NCBI RefSeq assembly: GCF_963675165.1
Contig: NC_087377.1
Span: 11,890,632 to 11,954,631 of the forward strand
Source: Halichondria panicea
Taxonomy: Eukaryota; Porifera; Demospongiae; Suberitida; Halichondriidae
Direction: 5' to 3'
Length of the DNA stretch: 64,000 nucleotides
The notes below the pieces were generated by a model that saw nothing but the letters and a program-made list of their open reading frames with translations, ran no database searches and had not been told where the DNA came from. The position numbers were made by a program, and so were the translations under genes. Of this stretch, positions 47,654-58,512 are shown piece by piece; position 1 is the first letter of the stretch; each line of letters opens with the position of its first letter.

Positions 47654-48199
47654 CTACAACGCAATTGCATTTGGAGTCACAGGATTGTCAGGTTCAACTT
47701 GTACTTCTATATATACGTACAGGGACACCTTCGTCAATAAGTACACTTGCTTTTCAGAGTACTTCTGGATATAGTTACATCCGATCACCTTGAAAGGTAT
47801 GGTGTGTGACTGTTTCAGACTCTGCGTCTGAATAGTCCGGGGTTCCGTTAGCCAAAAACAAACAGTGATTCCCCTCACTATTATTACCGTCTTGTCTTGT
47901 GGATGTAGCACCTGCCACTTCCAAATAACAAACACCTTGCCGTCTTTAATTCTCAATCCATCGACATTGACCACATTGGCAAACTCAGGTGTGAATACTA
48001 ATGAGGAAGAATGCTCGAGCTCATCAAAATCTTCATTTGTCGTATCTTGAACTGGTTTGGCAACAACAAGATCATTTTGGACTTGAATGAGCGTCACATG
48101 CACATTAACTGAGCTGCTCCTTCCCACAGTCGAACACAGGGCGGATGAGATTTTGGCCAGGCTTCTCAATAGCTGGCCTTTGTTGCATGTAGCATGCAT
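47654..48199 (-). CDS. Uncharacterised 181-residue protein within the Ginger element
   Basis: A long open frame for this AT-rich region. It has no recognisable catalytic motif. Visible features are a hydrophobic and beta-rich middle (GKVFVIWKWQVLHPQDKTVI, IVRGITVCFWL) and an acidic patch (TTNEDFDELEHSS). It faces the transposase gene head to head, about 320 bases from its ATG. It could be a captured host exon or a transposon accessory protein, and its start codon and any introns are unknown. Confidence 0.4.
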   Translation of the reverse strand: MHATCNKGQLLRSLAKISSALCSTVGRSSSVNVHVTLIQVQNDLVVAKPVQDTTNEDFDELEHSSSLVFTPEFANVVNVDGLRIKDGKVFVIWKWQVLHPQDKTVIIVRGITVCFWLTEPRTIQTQSLKQSHTIPFKVIGCNYIQKYSEKQVYLLTKVSLYVYIEVQVEPDNPVTPNAIAL

Positions 48200-48518
48200 G
48201 TACGGTCCACTTTATACGTATATACATTGTAAATGAGGCCTCGGGCTCTTCTGCTGTGGTACATGCATGGTCCTGGATATAACTTCTTTTAATCATAGAT
48301 GATGGCTTCTTATAGCTGATTGTTTTGGAGTGTTCCCTGACATGATTCTATTGATGGCAAGCTCTTTCATTCAAGCATGATACTAATGGACAAAGCAAAG
48401 GGAGTGCTATGACACTATGACTTCTAGCTATTAGTTATCTGTGAACCCTCACCTCAGATCCTGTCAGAGAGTGTATAAAAGTAGCAAATATGTTAGCAGG
48501 CATGTTACTAAATCTACT

Positions 48519-51479
48519 ATGGAATCCAAAAGTGATGAAGGAAGATTTACCTTTGAAGTTATCCATGCTTTCATAAGCAGGAATGAGTACCCTTCATCCT
48601 TTAGTAAAGAAGACAAGCGTTCCCTGAGGCGGAGAGTTAAATGCTTTGATGCAATGGATGGAGAATTGTACTATGTTGGATCTACCCGTAAGAGACAGTT
48701 GCCATAAATTACCTAGATATTGTACATAATTATAGTTATCGCTATATATTTGTGTCTACATACTGTTACATGCAGTATTACATTTTCAAAAAAGGTGATG
48801 AGAAGAGGCTTGTTGTGGAAGACAAGGAGCAGAGGAAAAGGATTATAGGAGCAATCCATGATCCAAGTCATATGGGAGTCAACAGAACATTGGACATGAT
48901 CACAGCCAAGTATTATTGGCCTGGTCAAACAAATGAAGTCAAAGAATATGTAAGTGAAGCCGGACTTTACTATATATTATTGCTTTTAGTGTATTTGCAT
49001 GATCTACTTATTTCTTATAGGTGAAAACATATACCAAGTGCCAGTGTACCAATCCTAGACTACTAAAACCAGCATCAACTCTCCACCCAATACCAGTGAC
49101 ACCAAAGGTTTGGCATACAGTTGGGATGGATTTGATTGGCCCTCTGACAGAGACACCCAGGGGCAACAAGTATGTCATAACGCTCACCGACTATTTCAGC
49201 AAGTGGGCGGAAGCAGCCCCACTACCAGACAAGACAGCACATGGAGTAGCTAAATTCCTTTATTCTGTAAGTGCACTATAGCAATAATTATTATGCACAT
49301 CATTTACAGCAAATCAATCTCTCTTAATAGGTTATGTGCAGAATGGGCTGTGCAGAAGTCATCATCACTGACCAGGGTCGGGAATTCGTCAACTCACTCT
49401 CAGCCCAGTTGTACCAGAAAACCAACACCCAGCATAGAATCACTAGCGCTTACCACCCTCAGACAAATGGATTAACTGAGCGGTTTAACCAGACTCTTTC
49501 TAGGTGTTTGGCTAAGACTGTGAATGACAACCAAGATAACTGGGACGAGAAGATCAACACGATTCTCATGGGGTATAGGGCATCGCGTCAGGCATCGATT
49601 AAGCATTCTCCTTACTTCATGCTCTTCCAAGCTGAGATGCGTTTGCCGATTGATAGTGAGCTACTGCCCGGTCAGCCTGAAGAAAGAACCCCAGAAGAAG
49701 TTATTGAGCATCTTTTGAAGAGCCGTGAAGAAGTGTTCACAACAGCTGAAGCCAACATCAAGTCAGCACAAGGCAAACAAAAAGAAACGTATGACAGAAA
49801 ACACCAGCAAGTCAGCACACTTAGCGTAGGTATGAAAGTTTTGCTGGAGAATACTGCTCAAAAGCAGAGAAGGGAGGAAAACTGGACTCAAGATGGCTAG
49901 GTCCATATTTCATCAACCGAGATTTAGGTAAGTTATTATTATATAGTGATATAATAGTTATATCTATACAGCCTGTATGTTATATACAGCTAAAATGAAT
50001 TCACATGCACTATATATATAATTATATATATTATAATTATGTATATAGGTAAGGGCTTATATGAGCTAAAAAACCTTTCTGGTCAAATACTCAAGAAGAA
50101 GGCGAATGTCTGTCGGCTGAAGTTGTTTAATGAAAGGAGCTTGTCTAGAGACAATAAACAGCCACCAGAAGGCGATCGGCCACCAGAGAAAGACGACCAA
50201 CAGCCACCAGAGAGAGACGACCAACAGCCACCAGAAGGCGATCGGCCACCAGAGAAAGACGACCAACAGCCACCAGAGAGAGACGACCAACAGCCACCAG
50301 AAGGCGATCGGCCACCAGAGAGAGACGACCAACAGCCACCAGAGAGAGACGACCAACAGCCACCAGAAGGCGATCGGCCACCAGAGAGAGAGACGACCAA
50401 CAGCCACCAGAAGGCGATCGGCCACCAGAGAGAGACGACCCACAGCCACCAGAGAAAGACGACCAACAGCCACCAAAGAAAGACGACCAACAGCCACCAA
50501 AGAAAGACGACCCACAGCCACCAAAGAGAGACCCTAAGTCAAACAAATGTAAGACTAAGGATGTTTTCAAGAAGGTGAGTGTTGTGTCTCAATCAATTAT
50601 CTTTTGTCTGTTACTGTACCTTTACTGTACTATTCTTACCTTATCATAGACCGAAGTACAGTGGGTCAATGAGCTCTCTCTCACGGCACATGACAGAGAG
50701 ATACTACTCGCCCCAACAGGCATGCTGTCTGACAAGCATGTGGATGCTGCAATGATACTTTTAAGTGGCCAATTCTCCAAAACATCTGGGTTGCAATCGT
50801 CACTTAAAGTGCAGTTTCGTCTTGGTTTTCGCCCAATTGATTTGGACAAGCGCACGAGGGTTCAAGGTGAGTTATGTAAACTGTCTCAAGATTATGAAAC
50901 AATTCTTTTTATTATATATTAGGAGTGCAGATACTGTTTGTGCCAGAACGTCATCACTGGATCCTGACAAGTTGTATTGAAGGCAGTGTCTATGTGTATG
51001 ACAGCCTGCAGACAGGCACTAAGGAATTTCCTAGATCTGTAGAAAATCAACTACTCCAGCTCTACCATCCCACACTTAGTCCACCACAACGTCAAGCAAT
51101 TGGTTTACTGGCAGAGTGTCCACCTGTCCAACAACAACAAGAGTCATATGACTGTGGCCTATTTGCTATTGCATGGGCATACCACCTCTTAGTTGGAGAC
51201 TCTTTAAACACGCTGACACTGGACCAGCAAAAACTCAGACGGCATTTGGTAAGGTGCTTTGAAAAGAAGAAACTATCAAGGTTCCCAAAATCAAGGCAGG
51301 AGACCCCTCGAAGTGAGATAGTGTGGGTATCTGTAGTAGCTTCGTGCTACCAGTGCATAAGGCCTGACTCGTGGAACGACATGGTGCAGTGTGATGGCTG
51401 CGACAGGTGGTACCACATGAAGTGTGCACGTATAAAGAAAGCTCCATTCAGTGACTGGCACTGTAAAGACTGCAAATAG
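48519..51479 (+). pseudogene. Ginger1 transposase: Gypsy-like integrase, repeat linker, Ulp1-like protease, PHD finger
   Basis: Exons: 48519 to about 48687, 48776-48949, 49021-49266, 49331-49927, 50049-50574, 50650-50866, 50923-51479. The zinc-binding head shows H-x3-H (IHDPSHMG) but the C-x2-C pair reads YTKC, so one Cys is lost. The DDE triad is intact: GMDLIGPL, IITDQGREF, NGLTERFNQ. Exon 4 lacks one base near 49868, shifting the frame before the LGPYFI segment. Exon 5 codes a 22-residue proline/acid repeat and has a second shift near 50390. Exons 6-7 hold the C48-type protease (HHWIL, VYVYDSL, Gln and Cys in QQESYDCGLFAI) and a C4HC3 PHD finger (CYQCIRPD, VQCDGCDRWYHMKC, DWHCKDC). The first junction is out of phase, a further lesion or a misread donor. 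Confidence 0.75.
50150..50530 (+). repeat. 66-bp coding minisatellite in the Ginger transposase
   Basis: About four units coding QQPPEGDRPPEKDD followed by QQPPERDD, with shorter 24-base units toward the end. One extra GA pair in a GAGAGAGA tract (near 50388) puts the last third out of frame. All frames of both strands are open through the repeat, so the long reading frames on the minus strand here are not genes. Confidence 0.85.
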
Positions 51480-51554
51480 ATAGCTAGTTTTTCTGTTGTT
51501 GTACTTGTTCAAGTTTTGAGATGCATCATAATAACCGCTGAGATACTTAACATT

Positions 51555-51815
51555 TTAGGCCCCCTCTTAAAAATTTAGGCCCCCCATTAACAGCGCAGCA
51601 GCGGTAACATTATGTGACAGTACATTCTCAAAATACACCAATACAGTCTTCTATGGTCTTCACAGTCTATGCAGTGCCAGTTACTGAATGCAGCTCTCCT
51701 CACACACACACATTTCATGCATGTACAGTAGTATACCACTGGTCTCACAGCCATCACACTGCACCGTGTCATTCTATGAATCAGGCCTCATGCAGCACGA
51801 AGCACATAGGTGCCA
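51555..51815 (-). pseudogene. Inverted, decayed copy of the PHD-finger exon with a TIR fragment
   Basis: The minus strand reads VQCDGC and, after a frame change, AAFSNWHCIDC, matching VQCDGCDRW and PFSDWHCKDC at the end of the transposase. At 51555-51590 stands a piece resembling the Ginger terminus (TTTAGGCCCCCCATTAAC). The block is inverted relative to the intact copy, 90-340 bases away. Confidence 0.6.
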
Positions 51816-52645
51816 ACTGTCCCGAATTGGTCAGGACTGTCCAAGATTACCCTTGTCCTGAAAGGAAACTGCTATTGTTATTCTACCATGATACAACAGT
51901 TTCTCTCTTGACTTCTATCTGTGATTCCACATTACTTGAGAGCTGAGCCAGTGATGCTATTGGAGCATCCCCACAACAATTTACATCTTCTATGTATAGG
52001 AAAACATGGAGGAAGATATGAATTGTTGTCTTTGCACTGAAATTGTGTGTTTTATACTTTTTTGTCCTGAAATTTGGCTGAGAAAGTAAGCACGAAGTTG
52101 CAAATAATTATGGCGATAGCTATGCAACAACATCGATTGTCTTACAGGCAGATCCAACATTGCAGAGCTGCATCAAAGCATTTAACTCTTATAGGTAAAG
52201 CATGAGTAACTTGAAAGGTAAATCTTCCTTCACTTTGAATTCCATGATAGAATAATAATGCAAACATTTTTGCTACTTTGATACAGAGTCTTTGCATGCA
52301 TGCAGTCTCTTTGATGCTTTGTCAACTAATAGAGCTAACCTTACCATATTATTATAATTATCTCTTTGACTTTGTTCTATCGTGCAGAAAAGGATAGCAG
52401 AAGAGGGGAGCCTAATCTCACAGTGGGGGGCCTCGAATGTTAACAGTTTGGACCCCCTAGGGGGCCTAGACTGTTAACATTCTAGGCCCGGGGGCCCAAA
52501 ATTTTAAAATTCTATGCCCGGATGGGGGCCTAAACATGGGGGGGCCCAAAATTTTATGACACCGGTAGTGTTAGCAAACCCTAAAATTAAAGTTGAATGC
52601 TGCAAGAGCATCAGTCTAATCATAGATAAAGAAGAAAGGGATTGT

Positions 52646-54967
52646 ATGGTCCGACTAATGTTTGCTGTCATTCTAGTATTGTTAACTTGCCATGGGCAAG
52701 TGGAAGGTAAGCTAGACTAGATGGTCATTTTTTCTAGCATTAAGAGCTCTTACACTTGAATGCTCTAAAAATGACCTAGTTACTTGGGCCTAGATTCGAG
52801 TTAATAGACAAGTGTAGTAGATTATACATATTAATAATTACAGCCACTTTGACATCCACCTCCACTGTGGCGGCCTGTCCTGATGACATTGTCACCTTTA
52901 CCTGCACTCTGCCTGGTAACGTCTTAGCGTGGAACATCATTCCTCCACAAGGTCAAGAAAATAATAATATGTTCAGAATTACACTAACTGCCAGCAACAC
53001 CGATGAAACACAAGGTAATCCAGCATTCCGTGCTGTTCTCACTGACTTTAGTGGACCCCTCACTGCTACTCTCACCTCACTGTCTGAGGCTTCCATTGTA
53101 GAGGGTACTATGGTGTTGTGTGAGGGAGAGGGCTCACTAGAGGGTCCTCTTACTATCACTGTGGCTGGTGAGCGTTGACTGTTTTTTGTTTTGTACAGTG
53201 TGAACAAGTAATTAATACACCCAGATCCAAGAAGTGATTAATTATAATACACCCACAGATTCACCCTCCTCTCCACTCAACCCAAGAGTATCCGCCACTC
53301 AAAATCAACCCAGTTCTTTTAATATCACTCTGGACTGGGACCCTCCCTCCTCTACTGGTGGTGTGTCTGCCAGGTATGTCCTCACCATCTCTCCAACATC
53401 TCTCTCCGGGTCACCAGTAACTGTGGAGACCACCTCGGCACAGATAACTATCTTCTACAACACTCCCTACAATGTGACCATCAGAGCTGTGAACTGTGTT
53501 GGAATGAGCCAAGAAGCTTCAATTGAGGATCTGAGTAAGCCATTTCATGGTCATGCAACAATCATGTATACTTTTAATACAGTTGTGTGCCCCACACCGT
53601 CTACTGCTACCGGTGTTACTATCACCAACACACCTCCGGTCACTATTGGTGGATCTATGCTCACCTTTGCTTGCAATGGAGACAATGAAGTGATAACCTC
53701 AACCTGTGGCAGTAGTGGATGGTCTCCTGATCCTGTGACCTTCGACTGTGGCATCCCAGTTACAGGTATATCATACATGAGGAATTAACTCTCCAAAGGG
53801 AATGTTGATCTCGTGCAGTAGATCCCCCAGTCACCTGTGGTTCTCCTGCTATACCGTCCAGAGGTAGTGTGGACATCAGTGGAAGGCTACCACCCTTCTC
53901 ACTGGGTTCACAGGTCATCTATCGCTGTGACGATGGACTGTTCCCCCCTGATGTGAGGACCAGCACATGCACTGATGTGGGGGATAGCGGAGAGTGGGTG
54001 GAGAATCCTGGGAGCTTGTTATGCAGGGAGAGGCCAGGTGAAATGTAGTTGGGCCAAGCCAACTTCTACATGTAGGCAGGCTGATAACAAAAAAAAGCTC
54101 ATTAAAAAATTAAGGGAGAGTGGGAGTTTTTAGACTTAGGGAAATTGTTAGGCTTCCCAAACCACACTGGTAAGTGTGATAACAAATAAGCCTCTAGAGT
54201 GTGTGGCGTTGGAGTTTCACAAAAGCATCCTTGAAGCATGTAAATAAGTTGGCTTGGCCTTGGTTTAGAGGCATAATTATTTCTTTCTAAAAGTTGTTTC
54301 TGCAATGTAAAATTGTATTATGAAAATTGTATTATGTATGTACACCGCCTTTGTTCCACACTTAGTACATGTATTCAATGGCAGGTTATTGGATGCTCGT
54401 GTTGAGCTGATTGAGATACAAACATGTGCTCATAGTCATTTTCTGACCGTCCCTATAGTCAACTGCACTCTTCCTACTGAGCCTTGCAATGGTGCTATAG
54501 TTGAGTATGAGAGGTTGAACGAGACAGTGTTGGAGGGAACAGTGCTGACTTACCAGTGTGACAATGGACTCTCACTGACTGGACCCAACACCATTACTTG
54601 CACTAATACTGGAGTCTGGAGCACTGAGCCTGAGGCAATCATGTGTGTAGGTCAGTAATTGTTTGCTATCCCAAAATTAATACAGTCATATCTCACAGTT
54701 TCTACTGTCGCTCCTTTGTTCTCCACTTCTGCAACTGTCGCTATCAGTGTGGTCATCACTTTCATTGTCACTCTAGTCATTGGATTCCTCACTGGACTGC
54801 TGGTGATGTATCTTTTCTTTCGTAAGAAAGCAGTGTACTTCCCAGCAACTGAAGGACAAACTAACACAGCGTCCACTGCACCAGCTGGTCCTGTTTATGA
54901 GGAGGTGTCACCCAAAGAGGAGATTGAACTCAACACAAACCAGGCGTATGGACCATTAGGACTGTGA
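52646..54967 (+). CDS. Gene C: Ig-FN3-CCP3 transmembrane receptor with conserved YEEV/NQAY tail, intact
   Basis: Exons: 52646-52706 signal peptide (MVRLMFAVILVLLTCHGQVE), 52844-53167 Ig-like (VTFTCTLPGNVLAW to MVLCEGEG), 53259-53534 FN3 (FNITLDWDPPSSTGGVSARY), 53583-53765 CCP1, 53822-54037 CCP2, 54459-54650 CCP3, 54699-54967 membrane helix (VVITFIVTLVIGFLTGLLVM), FRKK stop-transfer and tail. All internal junctions are phase 1, and each exon is one domain. The tail carries VYEEVSPKEEIEL and NTNQAYGPLGL. YEEV resembles SH2-binding sites and N-x-x-Y resembles PTB-binding sites, so tyrosine-phosphorylation signalling is an inference. Gene B has the same architecture. The ATG lies 85 bp downstream of the Ginger element, so the original promoter may be displaced. 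A full-length open frame indicates it is functional. Confidence 0.8.
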
Positions 54968-55944
54968 AACTCTTTCACTCTAGCTTTATGAATAGCATTC
55001 AACAAGTTACATTGCAATAATTATCATTCTGTTGGTATTTTGTTTGTTAATAGACTCAGTGTTTTTGATAGCGTATAATTATAACCAAAAGCCCATATTA
55101 AATAAGAATTCTAGATCGATCTCTTATTTATATGCATGGGCTCCTGGTATAACTTATATATGTAAAACCTACGTATTAGTTAATGTACAGTTATAATTAT
55201 AGAGGGGTTTATGACAGTAAACCTCCCGACCACGAGGGCGTAGCCCAAGTTATAGACCTATGTCGTTTTTCTCTCAATCAGAAAATTGAGTATATGTGTT
55301 TTTTCTTCATGAACCAAGTGATCGATCAAGCTCAGCATGCAGTTATTAATTATGCCTCCTTGTGCGGTAATAATAATATTATTATGTGCATTTTATACCC
55401 TAGCTTTCAGTATATAAATTGTTAATTGTTTTCTTTGCAACTTTCATAAAATAATAATGGCATTGTTTATATTCAGCATCGGATATGTATAATTGAGAAC
55501 AATGCAAACAATAGCTGCATCTGTTCACATATTTAAACTGATAAACAAAGAGTAAATGTACACATAATTATATTGCTAAGAAAAACAACAAGCTATATAA
55601 TTGTACATTGTATACTGTTCTTTCAGACTTGTCAAGATTCCTGCAGCAAATACGGAAATACATCAGTACATAAAGATCTGGCATAAAGTTAGGATATTAA
55701 TTAAGCAATAATAATGCCATTATGGGGTGAGATTGTGGGGGTAGAAAGGAGGAGAGAGTGAGGGATTATGAGAAACAGAGAGAGTGGGGCTGAAGTGACT
55801 GAATGTACGTACATAGGTAAAGTCGTCCTAAGCCTAATTAAGCTTAATGAGCAGGGCTTTGAGTTAATGTTAATAATAATTATAGTAAACCATAGACATT
55901 ACGCAAAGACTCACATTGGTTTGTGTTGTTCTATTTTCTACCTC
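54968..55944. other. Spacer between gene C and minus-strand exons
   Basis: It contains a half copy of the TTTATGACAGTAAACC palindrome family at about 55202-55225 and otherwise AT-rich sequence. No exon was recognised. Confidence 0.4.
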
Positions 55945-57225
55945 TGAGGATCATTCTCCCTAGCACCTGACAGAGTGAGGTGAGACAGTCCACTCCAGCA
56001 GACTGCACCAGGGCATTGTCACTGCTCTGGGGGGAGAGGGGGGGGGTACATGTGGAGTATGTAGATCTACAATAGGAAACAAGGACACAAAGTGTTTCTA
56101 TGCTATTGAGTCCATAGAAGATGCAGCTCGAGCTAGGTGTCTCTTGAACACTCTCTCACCCAGTAACTTGGCAACTGTGGACAGAGAAAGGGAGAGAAAA
56201 TATTAGAGCAAACTTGAACATACTCAAAAAGAAGTGAGAGAGAGAATTTCAAGCTGGAGAATGGAACTGAAGGGGGAGGGGGGGAGGGGTACAACATTTA
56301 TGGTACCACATGCACATCTACAAAAGTACCCTTATCACACACATCTTTGTACATGATCAGTACACCTAATCTACATAACATCAACATACCTTTATCCCAT
56401 ACCCCACTACACCCTCAATCACACAGCATATCTATGGGAGGTGATCACCGCCAAAATTAGCAGTAAAAAAATGATGCTGTTTTTTTACAGAGGGTTTTAA
56501 AAAAATGGTGCTGTTTTAAAATGATGCCGTTTTTTTTACAGAGGGTTTTAAAAAAATGGTGCTGTTTTTTTTAGAGGTGTGTTTTAAAAAATGATGCTGT
56601 TTTTTTACAGAGAGTTTTAAAAAAATAAGGTCGTGGGTGTCTTTGTCTTCCATCTCTAGCTCTCTTAGCAAAGCCATGTGGAGAATGTCCTTCTTTTTTG
56701 CCTCCACCATGTGTTTAAAAGTGGAGGCAAGAAAGAAGATCTCACTCAGTGCATGTACGGTGTCTGCCCATTGCCATGCCTGCTGTTGCTCTGGTTCTGC
56801 ACTGCTCTCTGAAATACAACAAACTCTCTACAAAATAGATCTACACCTCTCTACAAAAAGGAACATAAAACCCTCTGTAAAAAAACAGCATCATTTTAAA
56901 AAACACCATTTTTTTAAAACCCTCTGTAAAAAAAACAGCATCATTTTAAAACAGCACCATTTTTTAAAAACCCTCTGTAAAAAAAACAGCATCATTTTTT
57001 AAAACACACCTCTGTAAAAAAACAGTATCATTTTTTTACTGCTAATTTTGGCAGTGATCACCTCCCATACATATCCACACACATCACACACCCTCACTCT
57101 TCTCCATGGCTCTCCTGGCTTGTGATAGTGTGAGTCCATACATCATCCTCTCCTCATGCTGGGGACCAGTGAACCACAAGAGTACATCTGCTAGTCTATG
57201 TAGGCTGGATCGTAATGGATACGAT
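55945..57225 (-). CDS. Gene X, 3' part: exons of an unidentified protein (low confidence)
   Basis: Four coding-like blocks on the minus strand. (i) About 57225-57097: SSLHRLADVLLWFTGPQHEE and RMMYGLTLSQARRAMEK, ending at a phase-1 GTGAGG donor. (ii) 56820 to about 56600: after a TATTTCAG acceptor, in matching phase, SSAEPEQQQAWQWADTVHAL then SEIFFLASTFKHMVEAKKKD and ILHMALLRELEMEDKD. (iii) About 56178-56105: AKLLGERVFKRHLARAASS. (iv) About 56030-55945: NALVQSAGVDCLTSLCQVLG ending in TAG. The composition suggests an alpha-helical protein. Joining of ii-iii and iii-iv is not resolved. I do not recognise the family. Confidence 0.35.
56433..57069. repeat. Inverted-repeat pair enclosing an exon of gene X, with 6-bp flanking duplication
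   Basis: TATGGGAGGTGATCAC at 56433 is inverted at 57069. Both arms (about 56433-56625 and 56870-57069) consist of units of poly-T, ACAGAGGG and TTTTAAAAAAATGGTGCTG or complements. CATATC stands on both outer sides (56427-56432, 57070-57075). Exon ii of gene X lies between the arms. It is either one element that carries an exon, or two opposite MITE copies in adjacent introns. Confidence 0.7.
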
Positions 57226-57961
57226 GAATCTCCCCAAATACAGCCATTCCAGGACCAATATCAGAGGAGCTGAGGAAATGGGGGAGGATGAACAGTAGTA
57301 AAATAATTGCTTCTTAAAACACAATCATCTATACTATTAAGTTACCTTAAGATGACATATTTTCGCAAGTATTAATTTCTGCTATTTCTGCGAATGAGAG
57401 TTAAAATCGCAAACATGTTTACTCACAGATAATTAGAAAATGCAATGAACTCATTAAAAAACTACTTGCGAGTACATATAAACGCTATGAATAACATTAA
57501 TTTCACAACTTGAGCAGAAATTAGCAGAATTTAAACCAACAAATGAGCTAAACAGTGAAAACGCAAACAAATCTACATGTGAAAATATGTCACCTTAAGG
57601 TAAACACAATCTTTCAGACAGATGTTCAGGAAGCTTCAAGCACTCAATGTGCAACATATTGATTGCCTAGCAGCAGCTTACAATCACCTCCCAAACATCA
57701 GTTGCATCAGACTGAAGAGTTTTTCCCCTTTTAGCCAATTCTCTTTCTGATAGACAAGAATGTTGTTTGAAAGAAAATTCCAATAATTATATGATTCAAT
57801 GCTTATACTGATATTTCTAGGCACAGCATAATGATCAGAAGTGCATTGGCGGATCTGCATAATAATCTCGCAACACCCTCTGGGCAAAACCATGAGCATG
57901 CATGCATACAATCTTTTAGCAAAGCCTAAAGAAGGCAAACCACCACGCAGATGTGTTGTAT

Positions 57962-58007
57962 TAGCCTCGAATCCAGGCGTATTTTAATCCGCCTGGATTC
58001 GAGGCTA
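57962..58007. mobile_element. 46-bp palindromic micro-MITE with 9-bp target duplication
   Basis: The element starts TAGCCTCGAATCCAGGC and ends GCCTGGATTCGAGGCTA, with a centre of GTATTTTAATCC. GTGTTGTAT is duplicated exactly (57953-57961, 58008-58016). The right half equals that of the 58-bp element at 18310 apart from a few bases, so this looks like a derivative with part of the left arm lost. Confidence 0.9.
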
Positions 58008-58067
58008 GTGTTGTATCAAAAAAAATCAATCATCATAATTACATGCATATAGAGCACAGTAGGGTAG

Positions 58068-58512
58068 AGTGATTGGTGTGTGTGTGTGTGTGTGTACACA
58101 AAAATGAGCTGTTTAAGCAAACTAAACACTTTCATGGACTGCTTTAACCGCTAATAGGACAGTGGTTGAAAAATAAACTTGTAGGCGATCTTCGAAGGCG
58201 ACAAAAACAGCTGTTTTCTAATCGATATAATCGGTGCTTTATAGATTCACGATCATTCCCCATAACAATGTTAAAAGTCATTACGGTAAAAAGTTATTGT
58301 ATCCGTTTTGCCGCTGCATGTGTGCATGCAATGAAGCTCAATGCACGAAGTGAATGCTCTATGAGCATCTTGTTATGATTATATTGTCTACGAAAACTGG
58401 AAGTGTAATTAAAAGAAGCTATGAATAAATTATCATAAAGGAAGTAAACAAAGAGGTTGTGTAAATCAGCAATCACATTGAAACCTTCTCACTGTCAAGA
58501 AAATAATTCAAG
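58068..58512 (+). promoter_or_regulatory. Upstream region of gene D, repeated upstream of gene E and inside intron 4 of gene D
   Basis: GTAGAGTGATTGG, AATGAGCTGTTT, CACTTTCATGGACTGCTTTA, GGCGATCTTCGAAGG, GATTCACGATCATTCCCCAT and GTGAATGCTCTA occur in the same order at about 58066-58470, 59590-59900 and 61640-61900. Two copies precede signal-peptide exons of genes D and E. This suggests promoter or 5' flank sequence that duplicated with the genes. No core promoter element can be proven. Confidence 0.5.

Larger units (their letters stand above)
43461..52561 (+). mobile_element. Full-length Ginger1-type cut-and-paste DNA transposon, 9.1 kb
   Basis: The ends read TGTCATAAAATTTTGGGCCC in inverted orientation, with CCGG directly repeated outside both (43457-43460, 52562-52565). 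TGT ends and a 4-bp CCGG duplication, with a Gypsy-like integrase, match what is described for Ginger1. Terminal inverted regions run to about 43553 and from about 52421; the right one has about 40 extra bases. The right half codes for integrase, Ulp1-like protease and PHD. The left half holds minus-strand accessory genes and secondary MITE insertions. All frames carry one or more lesions, so this copy is probably immobile by itself. Confidence 0.85.

Noticed and set aside
50066-50570. Long open frames on the minus strand through the 66-bp repeat (LVAVGRLS and WWLLVV type)
   Set aside because: The repeat period keeps all frames open. The splice-supported plus frame belongs to the transposase.
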